A DNA stretch of 64,000 nt from Pegea sp. RAD2-039 (Eukaryota > Chordata > Thaliacea > Salpida > Salpidae): the NCBI GenBank assembly GCA_034620365.1, contig JAQGEQ010000045.1, positions 868,001 through 932,000 of the forward strand, written 5' to 3'. The notes under the pieces are model-generated. The model saw only the letters and a list, made by a program, of their open reading frames with translations, had not been told where the DNA came from and ran no database searches. Positions 1-12,000 of this stretch are shown here, piece by piece (positions within the stretch are counted from its first letter, which is position 1; every line of letters begins with the position of its first letter). The translations under genes and the position numbers were made by a program.

Positions 1-3000
1 TTAATTAAAATGAGAACTAATAATAACTTATTGTTAAATTTACAAATAAATACTAGGAAAAAACATTACAAGTTTGTAATAATAATATAAATAAAGCAAA
101 ATTATTTTAAATATAATAAAAGAACTAATCAAACATTCAAATATATTACATTGTATTTTATCGAAATTGAAACATTCTAAGATTTAGCTAGTCAACATTT
201 ACCAACCAATAAAGCGGAACTAAAATAGTCCATTTTTGTCTTTTCAACATTTATTTTTTTAAATTTAAAACAAATGTACGTTTTATTAATTTAAGCTTTC
301 TCACAAATAAATATTTTTTCACTTCAGACTAATGCTACTGAATCAACATGCATGTTGCTTAGATAGCTAGTTTTTTTAGTATCTACTGACGTGATTGGTG
401 ATATATTGGTGATTAATTTTATATATTTTATAGAGTTCTTTAAGGCTTATGAGTTTTATACAAATAACACTAACAACATAAAAGCAAAAAAAATGTTTGA
501 AATGTTAAAACCACTTGTAATAAACTAGAAAATATAACGAAAGTACATATGATTAAAGAAGTTATTAGTAAAAGTTGAATCTAAAAGCAACAAAGGACTC
601 AGATAGAGTAAGCAAATAGCTTCTGCTTCATTTTTGGACATTGTCAATTGATGTTCTTGAACGAATTGTAAAACATTTAAAATCTTTTCGATTAAATAGT
701 CACCAGTTAGAGGAATAGATATGTTTAGTCAACCGTTCTTGTATGATTATTCAGTATTGAAAGATATGCTCTGTGTAGGGATTTACTTTATCATACTAAA
801 GAGTATATTTTCAAATGCGATGATTCTTTTTTAATAAAAACTCCTTAGGATGAATGAGCAGGAACTTGTACTGATAACGGATCATAGATATCAACTCTTA
901 AAATGTAACGTGGAACCCTTAATACATACAAGCAGTAGTATTAAAAGCTCAATGTCATAGAAGTGTCGAAGAAGTTGAATACTGTGTTAGATTTTGTTGC
1001 TAAAAATGTAAAGTTTTAAAAAAGCAAGAATTTTTAAGCAAATTTATGTTCTTGCCTATTTATTGAGATTCACGCAGATTTATATTTTGTTGTTTCATAT
1101 CAAAACGAGCTATTAAATTTAAAAAAAAATCCTTTTTCAAAATTAGTTCGATAGAAGTTAGTTCGAAATTAGTTATATTTAATTTTTTAGTTTAATTTGA
1201 TTTTTGTGGTGCTGTTTACACTATCATTTTGTGAGTTATCTAGCGAAAGTATTTTTTCCTCTTGTTAGTTTTGACAGAATCAAGTTGGTTTGTAACGCTC
1301 AATGTGTTCACATTACCTAAACATCAACAAATAGATAGACGATAGATCAAACTTGCAGTACACATTTACTTTCGTCTCAATGAATTTACTAAAATTATTG
1401 TATTTTTGTTGAAAAATTACTATATACTAAGTAATTTAAAAAGATCTATTTAAAAATATATTTTTTGTGGCTTTTCCATTTTTTTGAAAAGAAAAGAGTG
1501 GGAGAAGTGGAAACTCATATTTCTAAAAATTTTTTTTTCGGCTTTTTGCAAAAAAAAACTTAGAAAAATTCTACACTAAAAATACATAACAATTTTATAT
1601 TGGTAGAAGCAGAATTTGTTTGTAGTTAGATTTCAAGCTAAATTCTTCAATAATATCTCTATGTAAATACGAGATTAAGTACAAATGACAAAATAAGAGA
1701 ATATTAAAAGGATAATAAAAAGATATAAACTGTATAAATCTTATAAATTATTTTGTACTTATAAGCGCAAATAATCTATTTGTTTAATCTTAAAGGTTTA
1801 AATATACAAAAATAAAAAAGAAATGAATTTCTTAAAAACTATTTTGTTGGTCATTAAGTCAACTTTTAATCAAACACAAACTCACTATATGCTTACTATT
1901 AGGTAGCTTTTTAGATATAAAGTTTGTTTTACAAAAAAATTTTAGTTTATAAAATCATTATTTACTTGTAATTTAAGCGTTTTTATATGTTTAAGTTAAA
2001 AATTTCTATAATTAATTATAAACTTAAATGTAACGTAAATTTTTTGAATTTGTGGCCACTAGCTGGCAAGCGCTTTTTTCAAAAATATTTATTTACGATG
2101 TTATGATTCAACTTGTCGAATTTTGTGCTTGTACGGACGTAAATATCGTCATCTGATTGGTCCGTTTTCGCTTGTGTTTTTTTACAAATATTTTCGGTTA
2201 GATTTCGCCAAAGTTTTTTTAAATTTGAATATGTAATAAACTCTATAATATTTTATTAGTCATCAATAACTTATATACTATACTATAATTTTTTATTTTA
2301 ATTTAAATATTAGTTTTTTTTTTTCGTATCAAGTTTTTCTATTTTAGAAATTTGAGAAATTTTAATTTTTTGATGAGAATAAAAATTTTTAAGTTTTATT
2401 AAAACTGATTTAAAGACTATCTTATTTACTCAAATTCTTATTATTAAATAGTTTTATTTAGTCACAAAGATTAGCTTCTTGTTCCTATAACATCTCAATA
2501 TTTTCTTCACAAGCATATTTTTTGTCTATCTTTTTTATATGTGAAATTATTCATCTTCTTCTGATCTTCTTCATACTAGTGATGATCATTTGGTTTCTGT
2601 CTTTAACTTTTTATTATTAAGTTTGAAATACAGAGTTTATCTTCAAAGAAATCAGATTTTTGAGTTATTTTTGTCTTTTGATTTTAAACCAGCTAATATC
2701 AGATATAATTCATGATTTGTTGAAATAATTTTAAACTTAAAATAGTTACTTCTTCACTATTGATTTGATCTCAAGACATTTCTTCATCTTTGATCTTTTA
2801 ACTCTTTTATCGATTTACTTGATTTTTAGGCAAATGATTTTTAGATTGTTTTTTTCCAAAACACTTTTTTACTTTTAAACTCATAAAAGGAGTCTCCAGC
2901 CTCTAATTTCTATCTAAACTTATTAATGTTTTCTTCCATCTTAACTTTAATGTCCTCAGAAGGAAAATTACTCCACTAAACAACTTTAATAACCTCCAGT

Positions 3001-4101
3001 GGACTAATAGTTTTTTCAATAAGGTAACCAGAGGTGGAATTCTCTTCCTGACTCTATCGCTTCATAAAATATATCAAATTTTTAAAAAATTTTATTTAAA
3101 AGCATAATTTATGTACTTTTGTTAACAAGTGACTTATAATGTTGAAATTTTTTTCATTTTCTTCACTTATTTTATAATTTTGATTCACTATTTACTTGTG
3201 TCTCTGTAGTGTTCCTATTTTTTGTGCTAAATATTTAAGATCTTTTGTAGCTTGTCATCCGTAGTCCTGTGGTGAATAGAATAAATATTTTTTTTCTATA
3301 TATCATTGTTTTTGATGGTTCATTTTCTATCTAGTTTTTTGCTGTGTAATTATTTTGATATGAAGCAATAAAGTCATCAATTTAATTTGATAATTTAACC
3401 AATTTTTAAATTACTTATTAGCTTACAAATATTCAGTTTATATAAATGTATTTAGTAATATAGAAAGTGCTGCAAAAGGTCTTACCATGAAAATTGCTTT
3501 AATCATCATGAAGTATGAAATTTATTTACTTTTTATATCAAGTTGGTTTGAGTGATAAACTCATTTCTTTAAATTGAAATCGGATTTTTCATTTTTTGGT
3601 TTTCAGTTATTCATCTTCATATTTGTTATCATTGTCATTTGTAGAAATTGTTTCTGTATTTTTGCTAAAATCTTATTTAATGTTGAAGGTGTTTAGATCT
3701 GTATATTCCTATCAATCACAACCTTTTGAGCACCTTGCTATAAATGTAAAAGAATGTGAGCTTTTAAGTAAAAAATGTTGAATCTTAGTTTAAAGATTTT
3801 ATAAACTACAAAAGTATGAATGAATTTTCTTTGTGGATAGCGTTAGTAGCAGAACTTGCTTGTCCTTTGTATTTTATATTTAATGCTTGCTTGAGTCTCC
3901 CAAAAACTCCCTGAGAATCTGAGGTTGAAGAGGTTAACCAGACAACTAATTAGTGGTGACAACAAAAAGCTCAAATATTTATTGAGCTTTTTTCAAATTC
4001 TTTTGTATAATTTTCTATAATTAATATTAAAAATCTATCAACAATTTATCAATTTGCAGAATTTTGTTTATGCCTATTGAATCTAATTGTTAATAAAAAT
4101 A
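1..4101. other. AT-rich intergenic region, no gene recognised
   Basis: This stretch is very AT-rich with many homopolymer runs. No open frame shows a recognisable protein, and the short frames near 3.6 kb look like chance. A CCACTAGCTGGCA motif at 2056-2068 resembles a CTCF core. The part from about 2480 to 2830 is rich in CTTCATC/TCTTC pyrimidine tracts. The last few hundred bases should hold the cyclin B3 promoter, but I see no clear TATA box. Confidence 0.6.
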
Positions 4102-6201
4102 ATGAATGTACCTCTATCCAAAGAAAATTTACCAAGAAGAAACCCAAGAAGAAAGGCCTCATTTGGAAAAGTTTGTTTTTAAACAACTTATCGAGTTTTA
4201 ATTTTATATTAATTGAGTTTAAAGTCTATATTTGTTGAAAAAATGATGAGTGTTAGTATTCTATTTTGTTTTATTGAAGATATTTAATGAAAATCAATCG
4301 TCAAGTAAGAGATGTGATGATGGGAATCAAAGCCAGCAAAAGAGAATGACTCTACAGGACATCAGTAATGTAACTTCTTCTCATCATTTGATGTAGTTAC
4401 TTCAATAATTTCTTGTTTTCTTTGTAGAGATCTCAAATATTGAATACTAATTCTCAAAAAGCTTCTAAATTGACGGAAATTGAAGAATTTTCAACTTGTC
4501 CTAAATAGTCAGTTTTCCAACTTATATTTTCAATCTGTTACTGTCTGTAGATTTATGAAAATAAAATTGCTTAAAATGACGATAAATCAAACTGAATCGT
4601 TTGTGATAGTGTATCGGCTACGTCATCAGCTTCTTTGTCAACTTAAGTCTCGATTCACTAAAGATTTGATCCTTCGTATAAACAGATCTTGTAACTGGTA
4701 GTGTAAGGAAGACTTTCTTCTATTAGCGCGTCACGAAGAGCTTATTTAACACTCGAAGTCACGTGATGCTAAAAAGCTTTATTTTTCTTCAGTACAACTC
4801 AAAATATATCAAAAATATCTGAAAATACTGATGATAGTTATAGGACCCCACCTGAATATCCTGTCCAGTTAGAATCGACCACTGATTCCACTTTCAATTT
4901 CGATGCTTCTAACGAAGCTAATATACTCGAAGCACCCGAATACGCGGCTCATGTCTTCCGCTATATGAGGTCACGTGAAAGAAGTTGTGTTGTTGCTACC
5001 GACTACATGAGCCGCCTCCAAACTGATCTGAGATGGCGGATGCGACAGACATTGATTGATTGGCTGATTGAGGTAAGTTGGAAGTTGGTTGTTGACAAGA
5101 TGTTACTTTTGATGATGTTCAGCTGACAGAATCCCTGGAAATCACTCATGAAACTCTGTATCTAGCTGTGAAGTATCTTGATATGTATTTATCGAAAGTG
5201 AAAGTGAAGAAATGTCAATTGCAACTAGTCGGTGCAACTGCCCTCTTCATCGCTTCCAAGTTTGAAGTGAGTTCATGTTGTAGTTTCAACTTGATTGCTG
5301 ATTGGTTTGTAGGAGAGAAGAGCTTTAGAAGCTGATGAGATTGTGTATTACACCGACAACACTTATACTAGAGAAGAACTATTTGTGATGGAGAGAAATA
5401 TGTTAAATAATTTAAACTTTAATCTCAATACTCCAATATCTTATCGATTTCTTCGACGATTTGCAAAAGTAACAATTTAGTTACTTCCAAATTGAAATAA
5501 TTAACATGAAACTTGTTTAGTGCACACATACAACTATTCAAAGACTTACTCTTGCGAGGTACATCTTGGAAAGTTCTCTTCTAAATCAGCAGTTTCTTTT
5601 TTACTTTGATTCGCATTTAGCAGCAGCTTGTTTGTGGCTTTCATTCAAGATGTGTAAACCTATTTGTGAATGGGTTAGTCAACAACAACTTCATCTTATA
5701 AATTAACAATTTCTTCGAAGTTGGTTTTTAGGGATTCTTGCTTATTACTATTTGTTTCACAGAATCACGTGGTCGAGTATTACTCGGAATATAAAGAACA
5801 TGAAGTTATAGATCTCGCTATAAAGTTGAATAAGTGGATATCAGAAATTCGAACTGAAAACTTATCAGTAACTTATCTTCTTTATAATTCTGTTTTCAAT
5901 TTTTAAATAAATATTTTCTTTTTAAATTAAACAAAACTTTTCGAAATACTCAACTTATCTCATTTGTAATCAAATTGTTATCTCAAGTCATAAACATATG
6001 TCTCTGTCACTAAAATAAACATCTTCTTATCTGTTTAACCTAAAATAGAGAGAAGTTGAAAGTGGTTTGTAACTTTTAAAGACTTTTTTTTTCTAGGTAA
6101 CTTCCAAATACAGTGATGACATCTATTTTAGTGTCTCTAAAATTGATCCTTTATCAACTGATCAACTAAATAGTGAAAAAGAGAGAATAACGATCCGATG
6201 A
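4102..6201 (+). CDS. CCNB3: Cyclin B3, nine coding exons
   Basis: Mitotic B3-type cyclin, the regulatory subunit of CDK1/CDK2 that promotes anaphase and meiosis and is degraded by the APC/C. Exons that join in frame: 4102-4170, 4280-4369, 4428-4507, 4793-5072, 5123-5266, 5313-5468, 5521-5673, 5763-5867, 6097-6201, giving about 393 residues, usual for invertebrate B3. Exon 2 ends with a canonical destruction box, RMTLQDISN (RxxLxxxxN). Exons 4-6 encode the first cyclin fold, with MRQTLIDWLIE in place of MRAIL and then HETLYLAVKYLDMYLS, ALFIASKFEE and YRFLRRFAKC. Exon 7 (LARYILESSLL, SHLAAACLWLS) and exons 8-9 (EYYSEYKEHE, KYSDDIYFSVSKIDPL) form the C-terminal fold. B3 is preferred over A or B because of the RRFAK and LTLARYI signatures. 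The 3/4 junction uses a weak donor (GTCAGT) and is the least certain; the exon 8 acceptor could also be an upstream AG. Introns are mostly 46-110 bp. Confidence 0.9.
5868..5911 (+). promoter_or_regulatory. Possible intronic stop and poly(A) signal in cyclin B3
   Basis: If the donor at 5868 is not used, exon 8 reads on for 12 codons to TAA at 5904-5906. An AATAAA hexamer at 5906-5911 overlaps that stop. This could make a shorter cyclin B3 without the last 34 residues. The hexamer is common in AT-rich DNA, so this is a suggestion only. Confidence 0.3.
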
Positions 6202-6403
6202 AAATCTTTAAATATTTAATGATTTGAAAAAGATGTTGAAAATTATTCAGAGTTGTATTTTCATGTATCTTCTATAATCAGATGTTTTGATGGAAGTAAG
6301 TATTTATAAGAGACTTCATCAACTTTCACTGAACAGTTTCATTAAATCCGCATCACCAGATCTTATGAAATTTCCAAAACAGTTTTTATATTTCTACTTT
6401 TTG

Positions 6404-7065
6404 CATCTTCTCGTATATATGACGTCATCATCTTCTCGTATATATGACGTCATCATCTTCTCGTTAATATGACGTCATCATCTTCTCGTATATATGACGT
6501 CATCATCTTCTCGTTAATATGACGTCATCATCTTCTCGTATATATGACGTCATCATCTTCTCGTGTATATGACGTCATCATCTTCTCGTGTATATGACGT
6601 CATCATCTTCTCGTGTATATGACGTCATCATCTTCTCGTGTATATGACGTCATCATCTTCTCGTGTATATGACGTCATCATCTTCTCGTGTATATGACGT
6701 CATCATCCTCTCGTATATATGACGTCATCATCCTCTCGTATATATGACGTCATCATCTTCTTGTATATATGGCGTCATCATCCTCTCGTATATATGACGT
6801 CATCATCCTCTCGTATATATGGCGTCATCATCTTCTTGTATATATGACGTCATCATCTTCTTGTATATATGACGTCATCATCTTCTTGTATGTATGACGT
6901 AATCATCTTTTTGTATATATGACGTCATCATCTTCTCGTATATATGACGTCATCATCCTCTCGTATATATGACGTCATCATCCTCTCGTATATATGACGT
7001 CATCATCTTCTCGTATATATATGACGTCATCATCTTCTCGTATATATGACGTCATCATCTTGTTG
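6404..7065. repeat. 25-bp minisatellite, about 26 units, each with TGACGTCA
   Basis: The unit is GACGTCATCATCTTCTCGTATATAT. It is repeated head to tail with few changes: TATATAT/TGTATAT/TTAATAT variants, TCTTC/TCCTC/TTCTTG, two copies with GGCGTCA, one with GACGTAATC, and one 2-bp TA insertion near 7018. Nearly every unit keeps the 8-bp palindrome TGACGTCA, the CREB/ATF full-site consensus. Runs of similar variants sit next to each other, as expected from recent unequal exchange or slippage. It begins about 200 bp after the cyclin B3 stop. Confidence 0.97.
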
Positions 7066-10000
7066 TAAACCGCATATGTAATTTCAACTATTTGTTTTTT
7101 ACTTCAATATTTTACTGAAATGATTTGTCGTGAAATTTGGAAGTTGTTGTAACGACCGTCTTACTTTCTGTTTGTAATAAATTTTAACCAACTCTCTTTT
7201 TGATCATAATTCAATTTACTCAGCAAATTAAAACTTCAAATAATTCCAACCGCTAGATGGCGCTATGCGGTCACATTATTTATCTTCTTGATGATCTGCT
7301 CTTCAAATACCTCCTGATGAAGAGTAGAAGCTTCTCGACTACCTCATCTTCAGTGTCATAGTCAGCTGATGACGCCGAAGCTTCTCGTATTTGCAGATTA
7401 ACTGTTGATATTTCACAACAACAACAATCGACAAGTGGATTGACAACAAGATGAATTTCAGCTAATCAGCTGTTGTCTTCAACATCTGACTGTTACTAGC
7501 TCCTAGAGATCAAATTTGATGTCAGAATTACAACATAAGACTCGATAGTTCATATTTTAATTGGTTGATTCATGAATAGAAGATCTTTCATGGATGTTGA
7601 TAAAATGAAATGATACTTTTATAATTTTTATATTTAAAGTTTTTCATTTATAGCTGAAGTCAGCTTATTTGTAAGAACAAATAAGTTTGTAAATATTTGA
7701 GAATAATCTTTATGATTAACTTCTGATAGATTTCACCAATTTCATATCTTCACATAAACTGATATTTTTTATTTAATTTTTTGGAGAGATCTTATTGGGT
7801 TGATGAAGAAGATTTGAGACAATTTTTTTAATATGAACTTTAATAAGCAAAATTGAATTAAATGAAAATCGATATTTGGAAATGATAATGAAAAACTGTT
7901 CAAAGAATCACTCAATTGGATTGATATTTACGTCCAAAGAAGACCAAATTAGATCTTGATGTAGCATCCAAAGATTGAAGTGTAGTCAATAAAACAATCC
8001 ATTAATTTTCAAATGATTATTAGAGATTGTCACTCAAAATTGAAGCTTTTAACAAAAGTAAGTTGAGGTAGATATTGAAGATACATCATCGCTACTAGAC
8101 ACTAAAAACCAAACTAATTGTTGAAAATGAAATTCAAACAATTAAAGAGTCACCAAATTGAGTTTATTGGTTTACTAGTTTAATAAATAAAAAGATAAAT
8201 GAAGAAAATATTATTGGAAACATAATAAAGTTAACAAATGAATTTTCTAAGTTTGTAATTTAACTATCAATTTTTTGATGCTCAAAACTAAACAGTTAGC
8301 TTATAAACAATCAAACGAAACCTAATATGACTGTTGTGACATTGAAACTAAAAAAAGCTTGTAATATAAAGTCACAGGAAAAAGTTGTATACTTGTAAAA
8401 TAATGTTTCAGTTAATTAATAATCAAATTTTATAATTTAAATGTCTTTTATAAATTGTTTAGCCTAAAAAATGTTGTTTATTTTGTAAAAGATTAAACAA
8501 ATTATAATCTAATCTGAAGTCATAAAAAGTTAATTTCTATTTTAAAAAATAATTTATCAAATATCAATTATAAAGTAAATTTATATTAATTAGATATCAG
8601 CATAGACTAGCTTTGCTGACATTAATCTTAAAACTAAATTAAAATGAACTTTTTCTGATAAAGCTTATCTAAGCAAACAAATTAGTAATTATTTTGATTT
8701 TGATTTATCACATTTGGCATTATGATAATTCAAAAATAATATTCTAAATGACAGCAACTAAAGAACTGTAATTAAGTATGAGTTTACAAATCGACATTTT
8801 CTGGAATTCATTCAAAAATGATATTTAACTGGATTTGAAAAAGAAATGAGATGAATTTCAAAAAATGTGCAAATGTGGTTTTATCTTACTTTAAATAAAA
8901 ACTCGATTATTCTTTAATGCTTTTCACATTATTTATTAACGAATAGAATAAACGAAGGTGCTGAAATAGTAGAAAAAATTATAAAATTAAATCCTGTCTT
9001 CGAAATCATTAATATTAAACTTCATGAGGATTATGGCAAGCCTAAATCATGCATTAAGTTGGTTTTATGAAGATAAAGAGGTATTTGAAAACAAAACTTT
9101 ATGAAAAAAAAACAATATCTTCAAAATTTATTTAAATATTTAAAAATAGACAAATTTGATAACAAAAATATTAATTGAAATCTTTATATCTATCTTCATT
9201 AAATAAATTAAAAAATAATTTCAAGGTTTTGTGATTCTTCAAAATAACTTTAGAATATTTTATAGAAAAATTATTTCAAACTCAAATATTTTATACTAAA
9301 TATAATTATAAATATAAAACAGATACAAAATAAAAAATCGAAACAAATAAATAATTTGTTTCTTAATTTTAAGCCTTACAAAACTTTCAGTAGTTAAGAT
9401 GCTTTGTATTTTTACTAAGATGACATTTATAAAAGCAGACCCAGTCTATTTGCCATTTAGGTTATTGTCGATTTTTTTATTCATCTATTCAGCAAGAGAT
9501 AATACCATTTACTGTAACTTGTAAACCAAGTAAAAATGAAAAGCAATTCATATAGTTTCACAATGTTCAATCCGTACAATTTACCTCAACAACAAAGATA
9601 AATTTGCTTAGTTTGAATAGCCTCATATTATTTAATGACAATATCGATTCCTTATTTCAATGAAATCAATGCAAAGAATGATTAGATGGTTGTAGTGAAA
9701 GGTACAAAAAGACATAAAGAACATAAGAATAACGATGAATTGCACAAAATACTAACGAACAAAAATTCTTTTCCTTCTATTGGTCTTTGTAAAGATTTCA
9801 ATGAATTCAATTTAAACACAAAAGTACTTCACTTATATATGTAGATCTATATAAAAGAAATGTGTTCAATAAGAGAATGACTTCTTGGCAGTGATGCAGT
9901 CTTTAAAAAGTGAAAGTTATTTAGATTTAGTAAGTAAGATTTTGGTTATTTTATTTTTAAAGTTTTTGCTTTATATATATGTAAAACATGTTATGAGTTT

Positions 10001-12000
10001 TCTGCAGTTATTCTAGCATCAATTATATAAATATTATCTATTTTCTAAAGCAAGATATACAAATTTATTGAGATTTCAGCATTGTTTTACTACTGTAGAA
10101 AAAAACGTAATTTTTTGTATTTAAAATATTAGAAATAATCTACTTTTGCAAATTTATATTCGTACAAATATAGCCAAAAATAAATAGAACTATATGAGAC
10201 TAATTCCTGAGCAAACTAAGGTCAACATTGAACTCAGCTTTGACTTCTGGGATTTATCTCAAAGTAAAATTTGAGTTTTTGTTGGCAAGCGAAGCATATA
10301 ACTGAACGCCTTTTGTAATCAGAAGTTTTTTAAACTTGTTCAAATATGTAATTATTATATTCTTCATATCTTCTAAACATTTTAAATGAGAAATTCTTTA
10401 ACTACACAAAAGTTTTGCTGTTTGTGACTTGAACTTTTAGTAATTTGTTTTTAATGTTTACTATGTCAAAAATTTGAAATGAAAAATGACCTGTTCACAA
10501 ATAGTTCACTAAAATTTCTAAATATTTGAACTTTGTGAAAAACTACAAAATTTAGAGATAATTCATTCAGATTAAAATTTTAAATTTTTTAAAAAACTTT
10601 TTGTTTGCTGTTCTCAATATGAAGCTTTTGTCGAAGTTTTTTAATGTTTAAAAAGTAGCTCACGACAGTGTTTAATGTCTACTGAATCTTAAATGAGTTA
10701 TTTTTTACTCCATATTCTAAAAATTTACTAAACTTAAAAGCACCTTTAAAATGATGTTTAAGTGTTTAAAGTACTTGTCAAGAAAAATTTCTTATCTGTA
10801 ATCTGCTGAAATGTTCTTTTTCACTTTAGCTTTGTTTGCAAAAGGTCTGAAACCTTTTATAATTTATTTCTTCAACATTATTCCTGTGTTTATAAGCTGT
10901 AACTTAAGCAAAGTAAAATCTTTTAGTTGATTTAAGGAAGCGTTTCTTCGTGGTCTGAAAATTGTTTGTTTTTAATATTTCAAATATATTACTTCAATTT
11001 GTTCAGTATTCATTTCATTTGATATCTGATAAATGATAAAATTTCGTGACTTCTTATTTCGCTTTTTTAGCTAATTTTAAAAACCATTTTATAAATATCA
11101 CTACTCGGAAAATATCAAAAAAAGTTCCCTTAAATTCCAACGGTTTTGAAAAACCTTGAAAATTGGTTTGTTATTTTTGATGGTTCTCTGTTTGATAATT
11201 CTATCTTTTATATTTCAAAATCTTTTGTCCCTGTTTCTATTCGAAAATATTCTTTGTTATTTTAAGTCCGATGTACAAATTCGAAAGAGGTTTCTATAGT
11301 TGCTTTTTTCTTAGATTAAACTGAATTCAGTTTTCATTGTCAAGAATAAAAAAGAAGAACTTTTCCTAAACAATCTGCTAGAAACCTTCAATTGTTAACA
11401 AGTCACAAAAATCACTGAAATTGGAAATATTTTTAGAAGATGAATTATCTGACTTTTTCAACTTTTTCATAAAATTTACAAAAATAATATTTTTTTAAAC
11501 TTTTCACTATTTAAAATGGAAATAAACTAAACTAGAGTTTATATGAAATACAAAATATTGTACAACTCATATTTTAAGATAAATTAAATTAGATTATTAA
11601 TATTCTTGAATTTAAAACTTTGTTTTTAAGTTTTTGTGACGAATTAAACTTAACAAAATAAAGAAACAGTTTCTGAATATTTTATCCGCTAGAGTGCGCC
11701 AAAAAGTTGGCAATTTTCTTTCTAAACTCAAATCAAGTTAAATTTGACATTTTCTGCAGCTTTAATAGAAAATGTCATTTTATCTCGCCTAAGCTTATTT
11801 GGAATTATAAAATGGACGTTTTGATCGATTCGACGAGATTAAAAGCATCTATTTGATCGAGAAACAATTTTTTAAAGAATAAAAAATCCCTTTAAGAAAA
11901 TAAATCGGAAAAATTTACAAAAATTTTCATAAAAAAAAAATTGAACTTTGAAGAATTTTAATTCAAAATATTCAAATTTTTCGCCGAAACCTCTCAACTA
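7066..12000. other. Gene-poor AT-rich region
   Basis: No coding exon was recognised on either strand. From 7240 to 7520 GC is higher, with a CTCF-like CCGCTAGATGGCGCT at 7250-7264 and CAACAACAAC-type short runs. A related CCGCTAGAGTGCGCC lies at 11686-11700. The rest is poly(A)/poly(T)-rich DNA without visible tandem or inverted repeats. Confidence 0.6.
7250..7264 (+). promoter_or_regulatory. CTCF-like core motif
   Basis: CCGCTAGATGGCGCT matches the bilaterian CTCF core (CCRCYAGRTGGCGC) at almost every position. It sits just past the minisatellite, between cyclin B3 and the SoxB1 regulatory desert, where an insulator would make sense. This is a motif match only. Confidence 0.4.

Noticed and set aside
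6287-6472. 61-codon frame running into the minisatellite
   Set aside because: The frame is only open because the repeat unit lacks stops; its C-terminal part is translated repeat.
6411-7065. Considered a CRISPR array because of regular repeats
   Set aside because: The 25-bp units are contiguous with no spacers, in a eukaryotic genome. It is a minisatellite.
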